Below, piece by piece: positions 12,887 to 24,800 of a DNA stretch of 64,000 bases. Every line of letters begins with the position of its first letter. Within the stretch, counting starts at the first letter, position 1. The notes under the pieces were generated by a model, which saw only the letters and a list, made by a program, of their open reading frames with translations, was not told where the DNA came from and searched no databases. The stretch is from Euwallacea fornicatus (taxonomy: Eukaryota > Arthropoda > Insecta > Coleoptera > Curculionidae), in assembly GCF_040115645.1 (NCBI RefSeq), contig NC_089563.1, positions 2,604,001 through 2,668,000 of the forward strand. The letters run 5' to 3'. Made by a program: the position numbers and the translations under genes.

Positions 12887-13465
12887 TTATAGTAAAATTG
12901 CTTCCATGTTAAAACTTAGGGAAAGTACAGTGGGAAATATTGTTTTACGATACAATAATGAAGACAGAATGGACCTTATTCCACAAACTGGCCTACTACA
13001 TGCAATACCACCCAAGACCATTACCCCAACAGTCTGATGGACATGTCTCTGTATAGTAAACTGACAATCCCGCCTTTCATCCCGTGTTGTTCTCGCTCTT
13101 GCCCGACCATCGCGCATGCCCAAACAGAGTGTAGATTCGACACTAAACATGATATTATTCCATTACGGATTCCAATGTGTCCGTTCTCGGCGCCACTGTA
13201 GTCGATTTTGACAATGATTTATGGTGAAGGATAACACAAGATGGAGACGGTAGAGAATCAGTCCAAAACTTCGTATCCGACGATGATAAACGCTTCGAAT
13301 CCCAATAAGCCTTCCATGCTCAGCAAACCAATGATCCTCCAGCATCCTCGACGAGACGAACCTATCTTTTAAGGCCATAATTCGAAGGCGGCGATCTTGG
13401 CATTCTGCAGTCCTTCGGGATCGTTCAGTACCTCTTCTTCTGCCTGTTTGCTCTTCTTGGGACAA
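12887..13465 (-). pseudogene. Dead Tc1-type transposase fragment (copy 1)
   Basis: Two minus-strand frames cover a Tc1/mariner transposase. The first (13163-13465) reads through a helix-turn-helix-like region (RRLRIMALKDRFVSSRMLED) to RRERTHWNP. The second (12887-13150) continues with MFSVESTLCLGMRDGRARAR and HQTVGVMVLGGIA, the usual order of FSDES then GVMVWG blocks in Tc1 elements. The frame changes between them, and the C-terminal catalytic block was not found, so this is a relic. It is a different lineage from the copy at 27.6-28.5 kb. It lies between the DUF4803-like cluster and the first UBR3 exon. Confidence 0.75.
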
Positions 13466-15844
13466 TGCCTGACAACTATAGTCGGTTCAATCTAGTGGCG
13501 ATTTCCCTAAGTAACCCACCAGCCTGTCGTTGACTACTACTGTCGACACTATTCGACCTTTTCAAGTTGCTTAATTGATGAAAATTTCGCTGCGTCCTGC
13601 GTCTAGACATATTCGATTAATGTAAAGGTACCTTTTACGTTTAGAACTTCCATTCTCAAGTCAAAGTTGTCCCGGAAAAACATTATTTAAATAATAAATA
13701 AACAAGTGACGTTTTACATTTTAACAGTTCTTAAATAATTTTTCTATATTTCTGTACATCCTCGTCGCACTTTGGAACGTTTGGTACTGCCATTTTTCCA
13801 TTTTAATAATGCATTGCTGATGAAACGGTCATTTCCTGTGTTAAGTAAATTTTGTTCCTTAGAAAGCCCCATAAAAAAAGTTATTTATTTTATATTATAC
13901 AGGGTGTTAATTAAGTACGTGCAGATATTTCAAGGAATGAATCTCCGCCCGACTCCAATACAAAAAGTTCCTATTAACACATGGTCGCAACGGCTCCGTT
14001 TAAGAGATACAGGGTGTTTAAATTTTAATTTGGCTTTCTGTGAATACTTTTGGACACAGATGAGTCAATCGGATGAAATCTAACATTCGCGGGTTTTTTA
14101 TGATGCAAAACCCAAATGTCATCTTAGTTTTTTGATTGCTGACAGAGGACGCCACGTACAAGGTTTCATCACATTTAAATTGTCCCTAACTTTTTTGCTC
14201 CACACTGTAGGTCGCTTTTGTACTATGGGTATTATTGTAGATTTAGTTTTATTCAAAAAAGTTCTCTTCGGGAATATCTATTAAATTTCATCCGATTGAC
14301 TCATCTGTGTCCGAAAATATTCGCAAGGAAACCAAATTAAAATTAAAATTTAAACACTCAGTATCTCTTAAACGGAGCCGTTGCGACCATGTTTTAATAC
14401 GAACTTTTTGTATTGGAATCGATCAGAGATTCATTCCTTGAAATATCTGCACGTACTTAATTAACACCCAGTATATTATATTTTAAAACGTTTAAAACGT
14501 GCCCGTAGGGCACACAGCTAGAACAAATGTATGACACACACACACACATATATATATTTGAAATCGGGGATGCGAGCAGATTCCAAAAAGATATAAATAT
14601 ACAGGGTGTTATTTAAAATAGCACCACTTGCCATTTTTTGACAGCTTTGCGGTGCTCGGTCGTTTCATCCGACCGCGGATTCTGATAATTCCCAATGAAG
14701 ACTAAAACATTTGTCTTAAACTATTTTTTCTACTTCCAAAATGAAGATTTTAAGCCCGAGGAAAAATATGGGGAACAACCCTGTGCAGTCAATGTTGTGA
14801 GTAGCTGCATACTGGGTGGAACATTTAACGAGAACACGTGGGAAAAGCCAATCATTACTAAATAGTGAGACACTACTTGGACATTTTAATTCGCTCGTCT
14901 TCGTAGGGGAAATACTTAACATAAAATAACATCGGTATGAGCCTTTTCTCCCTCGTTATCGACAAATTTGATGCACCAGATTTTTCGACAAATTGGCAAA
15001 AAGATATTTTCGAAATAATAGCTCGGGCAAACCGTGCAGGAACGCTCTTACATCATGAGGAGTAATTCGACAATTACAAAAATCATATCTCTCAAAACTA
15101 CATTAGCTATGTCAGCAACTTTTACACCTTATGATGGTTAGGAGAATCCATCTTAATCTCTGAAAAACTCGACCCGACTGCATCAGTAATGGGTCTAAGA
15201 TGGATGCTTTGCTATAGGTCTCTTGCGGTCAAGTTATAGAGTAATTAGGTGAGCTCGGTCCGTCCAAGCCCGACCCTCGTAAATTTAACTTCCATAGGAA
15301 ATGTATTTTTGTCACAATAATGGAGTCTGACATCAACATATACTTTACGTTGTGTATTCGTATGTACGACGGTCGGGTTCAGTGGAAACCGAGCTTTAGT
15401 CGTGATTAAATAGCTCTGCCTAAAACCGATATTTAAACTCATATTTCAGACGCTGATTTCGCATTTTAGTTAGGTCTGATTAATCATACCAAGAAACCAA
15501 TTATGTCAGTTATTTTTCAAATAATAACATCAACGTTGCATTATTTGTTAGTCATTTTGTAGCATCGGGTACCCCGTTCGTCTGCAAGTGTTAACACTTT
15601 GATGCTGAGGTCTACTTCAAGAATCTCGTGATTCATTTCCTGTCCTCCTGCCCACTCGTATTCGATTCATCGGAGATATTCAACTCATTTTCTTCTTTGC
15701 AGCATTCCTTCTATGAGTCAGCTTTTCGTGTTCGAGAAGTGTTATTAGCTCACCAATATTTACTTTCGTAATTACTAAAAAAATATCGAGAGATTATTGG
15801 ATGTTATTGAACTTGACAAGCACGATGTGTATCTTTGTTTTCAG
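13466..15844. other. Non-coding stretch upstream of the first visible UBR3 exon
   Basis: Contains the foldback element at 13891-14481, a CA/TA simple repeat at 14534-14557 and another ACAGGGTG core near 14601. No UBR-box exon (cysteine/histidine-rich) could be recognised. The stretch ends in a pyrimidine tract and AG at 15843-15844, the acceptor of the first visible UBR3 exon, so at least its right part is UBR3 intron. Confidence 0.5.
13891..14481. mobile_element. Foldback element with ~190-bp inverted arms
   Basis: The left arm (about 13891-14081) starts tatattatacagggtgttaa and runs through the segment gatgagtcaatcggatgaaa. The right arm (about 14283-14481) is its imperfect reverse complement, ending ttaacacccagtatattata. 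About 200 bp of unrelated sequence separates the arms. There is no coding capacity, so it is non-autonomous. Confidence 0.85.
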
Positions 15845-18800
15845 GTGGCGTTCTACGAAATCCTCAACGGTCTCTGGGTCCGGAACGGTCTGCAAATCAA
15901 AGGCCAAGCAATGACGTACATTCAATGTAACTTCTGCAACTCTATGGTGGACGCTGATCTTTATCTGCTTCAGATATGCTGCACCCGAGTGAATACTGAG
16001 CGCTTCCTTAGTATGGTCATCGATCAGTAAGTACAAATTAAAACCCAAAGTTACGAGTACCAGTTCGAAAACGTGCAGGTTTCACGTCAAGGAATTCATG
16101 AGCTTGGTGCCCTTCAGGACCCACCAAAACCCCTTTTTCGAGGGCGAGAACGACACTCCCATGTTGGAGAGCTGCCTGACGTTTCTAGCTACTTTAATTA
16201 GCGTTAGAACCAACTTAGGTGATACATAACGCAATGCTATTCCTTTTCGTATAATAAAGCCCTTTGGTATAGGCCTTCCTGATACTGTTCTGAACAGGCT
16301 GGAAATGGTGACGCTACTCTGCATGGGAGATAAGACACATTCGCAGTTGATGGAATTGATGCCCGAGAGGTATTCTTTAATTTGCGAGTGCTTCCAAATC
16401 TTTTCAATAATCTGAATGAATAGGTGTGGTACTCAAAGTAGGGATTTTGAATCTTTGCTGGCCGAATGCGCAGACTACAGAGCGCCGGCCTTAGAAGCCA
16501 GTGGCAACATGCAGCAGGGCATGTACGTGCCCAAAGCGAGTGTTTGGGAGAACCATTATGACCCCATCCATGTTTTACTGAGGGCGGTGCATAGAAGGGA
16601 TTTTCAAAACTCTATCGACAGATACACCGAATAGTGAGCTGCTGGCTTAATCTCGATGTTGTTCTCGAAGTATCACTAACATAATGTTCAGTTGCAGACA
16701 AACCAATAAACTGAAGCCTGGGGTGAATCCCTGGCCGCCCTTCAGGACTCCCGCGAAAGTTGGAGATAACTATATAGATCCTCGTCATATTTTGACCTGG
16801 AACGTCTTTCATGCCATGGCTTTCGTCATCCTTTATAAGGCAGTAAAAGGGCTGGTGTCCGAGCATGTCATGGCTTTAATTGTGTTCCTCTTGGAGCAGT
16901 CCATTAACATCACCAATAATTTTAAGGGAACTGTAAGTATATACCAGTGTAACGTTGCAATTCCTAAAGTTTTACTTCTTCAGTATTCAAAATTGTGCCT
17001 GACTCAACAAAACAAGCCCCATCAAGTAATTGATGGGGACCTGGGTAATTGGTTCCAGACAGGATATGTGTTCGATAACTTCAAAACCGTGATTCCTAAA
17101 GTGATTTTTCCCACTACAGTGCCTGATATTGCCCCCACGCCTATCATTTACAGTTCTGCTGAAAGTGAGTGGATTTTTTGAACTCATATGGTTGCAGATT
17201 GTGGATGGTTTCTAAAAACAGGTGATATAGGGGAAGACGAGGCGACTTCTTCCGATTCCGACGACGTGGTTATGTCCTCGGCAGAAGCAGCGGATAAACC
17301 GTTAATGTTGGAACCGAAAAATGATGAAAGGATCGATCAAGATGAAGATTCCGACGGGGGAAATTTGAATATGGCTTTGATGTTGTATGCGACTGGTACA
17401 AGTTTGTCATTTTTTGAATTATTCATTCTTGATCATTACTAATACATATTTTTAGATCAAGATCGGAGTATACCTGAATCTCCAGTTGAAATTGTGTCTC
17501 CTGCATTGGCCCTATTACCTTCGCCAGAATTCACAATCGAGGCTATGGAGGTTGATGATCGCACTGTGGCCATTCCAGGAGATAGGACGTTGGCCAGGCA
17601 ATGTAAGTAAGGTCCTCTCCACGTTCCTTCCTAGACATCTTCTCCATGTTTTTTCTTTTTTTCTTTTACTAATTCGTGTCTGAGATTTCGATTCCAGTCG
17701 TAAAAATTGTTTGGACATCTGAGTATCCATTGCACAGCGGTACTAATGAAAGTTGCAAATAGTCCTTTCAAATTTCAATATAAGTGATATTGACTTGGTG
17801 ACAGAAGAGGAAAGATGATTGTTTGAATAACTACAATTCTCAATTTTGACTAAATGGTGAACAAAATAACCTTACCGTTTGTTTAATTTTCTCATACCTG
17901 GCGAGTGTTAAATCTGATATTTTCGAGTTGAGACGATTTCTTTCAGGGTAAATTTTAATATTATAGTTCTTATCTCGAGTTTTGTGTAGAACCATTGCAG
18001 TGTTGCCAGGTGTCGGAGAGAAATTTCCTGATACATTGGTATTGTATTTTAATTTTCATGTGTCTTTAATATAACATTAAGTTCCTCGATGCCTTTATAT
18101 AGATGCAATTGATAATTTAATTATATCAATAAAAACTTTGGACATTATCCGAACTTAGTAAGAAAGTGCCTTCTTAATTTATTGTTTTTGGTGACTTTAA
18201 AACGTGTAGGGGTACAGTAATCAATCATTTTTATACGAATAATTGTTGTGTTATTATATATTTATTATCATATTGTGTCGCTTTCAATTATCCAATATTA
18301 GTAATACTAGTATATAAATATCAATTGTAGCACTAGAAAAATACACGCTGTAGATTCTCGCAGTCTAACAGGTTAGCAGTATTTCAAATTTAAGCGAAAC
18401 GTTTTATAAACTGGAAGTTATAAAGATAAAATTCAAAATATTTTGAAACTGTATCGCGGAACGAAGTGTTTGCGCACCTATGAATTTTAAAAGTTCTATC
18501 CACTGTCCAAGTTTTGCTAAAAAAAACTGAAATATCCTGTATGTTACTTAAGGAAGAAGAAATTATAACTTCATAACTATGCTCTCCGTTCAAATGCTAC
18601 ATCTCGATGAAAATGTATTTTCCTTTAGCTCCCGATTCTCCGGCACCACCCGCACTACCTTCGCCTGCTTCCACCAATTTTCCCGCATTGATGGCTGGCA
18701 ACGAAATGGTTAAAAAATCGCCCAGTAAGTATCTTAGATCCTTAAAAAAGGTTTCTTAAATGTACTTACTCTCGAAATAATCGAATTCATAATACAAGGT

Positions 18801-21800
18801 GTTGGTGAAATAAGTTCGTAAATATAATAAAAGAGATTTGGAGCGACAAGAAAACGTGCGAAACAGCTTCCTATTAATTTACTTCATCAACTTTTCATGG
18901 TTACCAGTCGGAGATACAATGACCTTTCAGATTATGAAAGACATATGAAAATTATACTGTTCACAATGATTAACGTCGAAGATTCAATATTTTCTCATCT
19001 TTTTTTTAATACAAACTTGTTTTTTTATCCTAACAACAGTTATAGTTCCATATAGCATTTGGGAGGCGCTGCAGTTTTCCATTTTCTTTATTCATAATTT
19101 AACATGTATTTATTTCCAGGTTCCCTAAGCAGATTAATTTCACGCCAATCCAATTTAAAACAGCTCCAAAGCAGTAGAAATGAAAAGTTCGCTTTACCTT
19201 CAACTTCGCATACTTACAGAAGGAGGACCGGCTACAAGGCTCGAAAATCACCCGGTGTAAGCTGCTATTAACATTTTCCTCTTATCATAAATAATAATCA
19301 TGTTTTTTTTCAGAAATACCCCGAAGATCAACCATCTGTCGAAATCAATGAAAGCATAGTTTCCCTGCTTTTAAATTTACACTCGCAGCTCTCTGGAATT
19401 CCCGACAGTTTTGATCCTGATGATGATGAGGTGGATTATTTTGTAGCTGGTGATGATAAGGTTGTATATTAAACCACGAAAACTACTTGTACTGTCAACG
19501 AACTGATTTAGGTGCCTTGTGGCGACGGACCTTTCTACGTAGGTAAATTATTAAAGAAAATCGCAATGTCCGACACGGGTTGCTACAATTACATCCAGAA
19601 CGCCAGGAATCTGTTATGGCCTTCAGTGGAAGAGAATGAGAAAGCTAAGAAAATGCGCGAGAACAAGGAGAGGGAGGAGAGACGACGCAGGGCAAAAGAA
19701 AGACAGGTAATATTATTTAAACTCTTTAAAAAAAGAATTTGTAGAAATATTTTTGTTTTCCATGCAGGAGAAATTAATGGCAGAGTTTGCGAAGAAGCAA
19801 AACGACTTTTGGAAGAGGGAGCAGGAACGAATGGAAACGGATGAGAATCCAGAAAATATGGATCACGCCGAAATTCCAATTAGCAAGCAGGAGTACGATT
19901 GTGTGATATGTAATATAAGGTAGGGATTAATTTTATTTTCAGAATTGATAACTCAATGTACTACTGAATATTTAGCTCACCTAGTACAGAAGATAAGCCC
20001 ATGGGTCTGGTAGTTTTAATCCAAGCGACAAGCGTGATAGGCCATAGGAGGCGATATGGGGAACCCGAAAGGGCTACTTTGCCCACTTGTGATGAGGAAC
20101 GAGATCTGCTTCGGAAAGACGATACTCTGTCTGCCGAATTTGATAAACGGGTCGAGGAGTTAGACAGACATTTCGATCCGGTGAGCGATTACTTAAGATA
20201 TACAGTTGGCAAAAAAAGTATTTGCACACCCCAAGAATTGATATTACGTAATGGAAAGAAATCTGTGGCACCTTAAACATTTTATTTTGACAATTAATAA
20301 AATTTACGTTAGTTTTGATCAAAAAAATGATTGAAAATAAAATGTTTAATGTCCCTTAGATCTCGTTTTATTTTGTAATAATTGCAATTATTGAGAGGTG
20401 CAAATACTCGTTTTGCCAACTGTATTTGTTGATTTCATTTCATAAATTTTATATCGTAGATAACCCAACAATATACATTTAATATCATTGAATAAAACAT
20501 AATGAATTTTCTCTTTTTTTTAGCAATCTTGGTTCCTCTCTGTGAACACTGGCTGGGACGGAGGTGTTCACGTGCAGACCTGTGGCCATCACCTGCATTT
20601 AGACTGTTTAAATTCTTATTTAACTTCTTTACGGTCGCAGCAGCGGCAACAAACCTTGTCGCCTGAAAAGTAAGATCTTTGCTCTCCTTAAGACAACATT
20701 TTCCTCTAATGTTCGGCAAAACAATATTGTTTATAGGGGTGAATATCTATGCCCGCTATGTAGACAATTAGCAAATTCTGTGTTACCACTCTCGCCCCAA
20801 TACGGCGACAAATCTCAGATGGTTAGGGCGCGACCTAACGAGAGCATTTCGCAAATACTCGACGAGATTAGTGGATTTTTAAAAGATAATGATCAAAAGC
20901 CTGTAAGTTCTTGCATAATTCCCTTTTATTCATCTTTCCTTGTATTTTTTTTCTACATAGAGTTCTTCGTGTATGGCAGAAGCTATAGGAAAAGTCATGG
21001 GAGATATGAGTAATAGCACGCAAATAAAGCCTCTGTTCAAGCCGAAAAATGAACCAATTCCTCAGAGTTTGTTTTTGTTTGTTACCTCAATAGCTCGAAC
21101 AAATTTGGAAGTGGAGCTTGTGCAACGAGGCGGAACGTTGGTGATCTCGCCCAGCGATCCTCCCAATCCTTTACTCCCAAAAAGAGATTGTATAGGTAAT
21201 TTTATCGTAAGTTTAAAAATTTTAGACTAATTCCCGTTATTAGTTCCTCTACTTCACGTTCTGGCGGTCCACGCCCGCGTTGCAAGGAGTATAGCGCGAT
21301 GGCCGGCCTGGATGACTTTCCAGCAGCTCTGCGGCCTACCGTCCAAAGATCCCGTTACCTCTCTAGCACCGATAGAACGAGAAGTCCCTGTGTTACTTAA
21401 GGACCCCGTAGCTTTACTGCTCCAATTCGTCCTGTTGTTGCCTTTACATTTAGATCAAAGTAATTTAAAACAAATTTCTCAAACAATAGCTTATAATAGA
21501 TTTTCCTGTATGATCTCACCTGTAAGTGGGTTAAATCTCGACCTTTCCGTTTAAATTTCGGCCATCTTTGAAGCTTAAAATGAATGCACTATTGTACAAG
21601 GCGTCCTCAAGAACTATTTCAATCGATTATGGGAAAACAAGTTAGGGTATTGTGGGGTGGGAAAAATTAATGTGTATAACGAAATAATCTGAAAAATTGA
21701 AATTTTGAAGATCTGGAAATAACATGCACGTGCAGGGTAATGCCAAAGTTGACATCGCCCCTTATATCTACAGCAAAAACAAAAACTTTTGCAAGCAAAT

Positions 21801-24800
21801 AATATTTTTAAAAATCGTTTTTTCATAGATTCTTTCCGGAAATATCAATAATAAGAGAACTAATTGTGTCAAAAGCGCGTAAAAATTTTATTAAAATATG
21901 AAGATTTAATCATTTTTGGAGAAAATATTTTTTCAGGTGCGCTAAGGCACGTATAGCAACAAGTCCCTGAATTTATTTAAACCATTTCGCCACTGCTTTT
22001 TCGGACAATTTTTTAAAGTAATTTTTACTTTAGTTTGGAGGGAAAAAGCTCCTTTGAATTATTTCGCTCAAAGTACCATTTTCAAGTAATAAAAAGAGTA
22101 GTCTAAAATTGACATAAATTTTTGCCGTTTCACGTTTAATTTCGATTCTTTTTATAAGGAATTTCAGTCTAGAAAATAAACATTTAGTGCATAATACGAT
22201 CAATGCAGATGCTCCCAATTTTTCAAATTTTTTGTTATACTCGTTACATAATGGCTAGGCGAAACACCTGCTGGGACTGCATGTACTGTCTGTATAGCAC
22301 GGATTTTTAATCTCAAACACCAAAATTCAAATCATAATTTCGACACTTGAATAATTTCATAGTTAATTCCTTCGATACTGGTGTTAACCTGCAATACTGA
22401 GATCATAAAATTGATTAAACACACAAATGTTCTTTACACCAAGTACTTTTTGCAGCCTATTTTACATCAACGGTTCAAATGGTGTTTAACCTACTTTACT
22501 ACCAAGTGGTAGCCCAAGTGTCATGCGGATTAACAAGCGCGGAGCGATCCAAGGCCACCAAAGACGCTTCTACCGAAACCGTGACGAATCTTTGTGACGC
22601 CTTAGGTTTGGTAAATGAGTGTCTCGGTCACACGGACCTCTATATGGACGACGATGACGATGACGGAAGCGAGAGTGAACCCTCGTCTGAAGAGGAATCA
22701 AAGCGCAAATTAAACATTGTCGCTTTGGAGCAGCAGGTAAAAACTTTTATGGCTTGCAACTGATAGAATTTCTCCTTGATTTACTCAACTTTTGTCATTT
22801 AATTAGGGATCGACATGTCTTCAGATTCGTTTGAGTTTTTCAAGGTACCAGTTTGGTGACAAAGATATTTATATTTTCCTTGAAGCTTCAACTTCTGCAA
22901 TTATGACTCATTCACGGAGAAAAATGTTCACGGTAGTAGTTTAATTGAAGGAGAGAAAAAGACAGAGAAAAGTTCATGGCGAGAAGTGATTTCAAACAAA
23001 AAATAATACGACGAGAATAATTTAATTGAAGAAGCATTCGAGAGTTGAATGATACAAATGTCGAAATGGTGAAAAAAAAGAACTGAATGAGAGTATCAAA
23101 TACGTGACAGGAAAACTGAAGTAGAAAATTTTCCTTGGGCGAAGAGGGCGTTAAAGGGTAAAAAGTTACCTAAAAGTCTGCACTTTAAAACGTGAAAAAC
23201 TTTGACTCGGGAAAAATCAGAGAAAATAAAAGAGAAACATTCAACGTGAGAAGTCAGTTCAGAAAAGGAGGACAATTTTTAGAGATTTAATATTATATTA
23301 GTCAAATTTTTCTCAAAGTAGATAGAAAGAAATGCGCTCGAGTTAATTAGTTAGCAAACTACACTTATTGAAAAAGAGTATTTTAAAAGAAAAAAGAAAA
23401 ATTTAGAGGGAAATAGATAAATATTGCAAGGAAAGAGGGGGACGAGACCCACATTCCAGTATTGCGAGTACATTAATCCTTGATTTCTGATTTGTAACAG
23501 ATCTATTTTATAATTAATTAATGAATCCAGTTTTGTCATTTTTCAATTGTATACCCGGTATATATATTTTCAATTTCATCCTAGAAACATGATGGCCATA
23601 TTTATTTTAACTATACTCATTTTAGGTGCAAAAGCTGTGTCTGCCATTTTTGAGGATAGCCTCCCTGTTAAAGTTCCACATTTACCAGCAACCTCTTCCC
23701 GAGGTCCGGACTGCCCAAAGCGAATTTGTCCGCCTAGTGTACTATTTAGAATTAGTTACCGAATCCATGGATTGGGACCGTTTTAACGCTAGCGTAGCTT
23801 TAAATTGGCCTCAAGGCACAGGAGTGCATAGGTAAGGAAAATCGTCGGAAAAACATTTTGCATGACAGAACGGAAAAATGCCCGTTTCTAATCGGCGCCC
23901 CGTGCCTTCTGCACGTGTTTGCCTACAGAGTTGAAGCAGGCCGATACGTCTTTATTCTGCTTTTTAAATTGCTGCTAGTGAACTTGTGAAAATTTTCATT
24001 TTCAGCGTGTGATAACTATGATAACATCATATGTCTAGCGGAAATTGAAGTAAGCGTTATTTACGAACGTGTGATAGGAGTATCACACGAGTAGTTTAGA
24101 GAAATTTTGGACTTTCGCGGGAGGGACGTAGAAAAAAACTTAAGTTTTGGTAAGAGAGTGTTGCCTCCATTAGGGTCAAGGCAAATTAGAAGATGGAGAA
24201 TTTCCGCTTCGTAGAACAATACTTTGACTAGTTTTAATTGGGTAAGTTATGAATACATAACCGCTCTGTTGTCGGCTTCATTGAGCTCTACCAGGCGATC
24301 CTAGATAAATGGGAATGTCTTGAAATCGAAAAGGCCTATAGAAAAAAAAACCTTGAAATAGTGTTTTTTTTTTTGTTTTTAGAGGCTCCACTTTTTATGC
24401 TTTCGATTTTACTTTCAAGGTCGCCTCTATCTGTCTTTCGGGGGCGACTTCGTTTTCTCCCAAATGGAACACCCAACTTTGTTTGAAGCTTCGAATTTCT
24501 TATTCGCAGTTAAAGTGATTTTACTTCGAACATTTTTCGCCGAAAACGATTAAATTCAAAATGGTGCTAGATGCGAAACAAACTCTTATTTCGGCAGTGC
24601 TCCAAGTTCAATTCCATTGAGTTTCTGTTAAAACGTGCGTTTAGTTGCGTCAGATTCCTCATAATAGTTGTATCAAGGAGTTCTCAATATTGATAGACTG
24701 TAATGGACATTTATGCCACATCTACGCTAAGTGCGTTTCTCGAAATATCATATCTGAAATGCCAGGAGGTACCGCAAGATCAATTCAAGACACAATTGTC

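Noticed and set aside
15794..16048. 84-codon minus-strand ORF
   Set aside because: Antisense of the first visible UBR3 exon.
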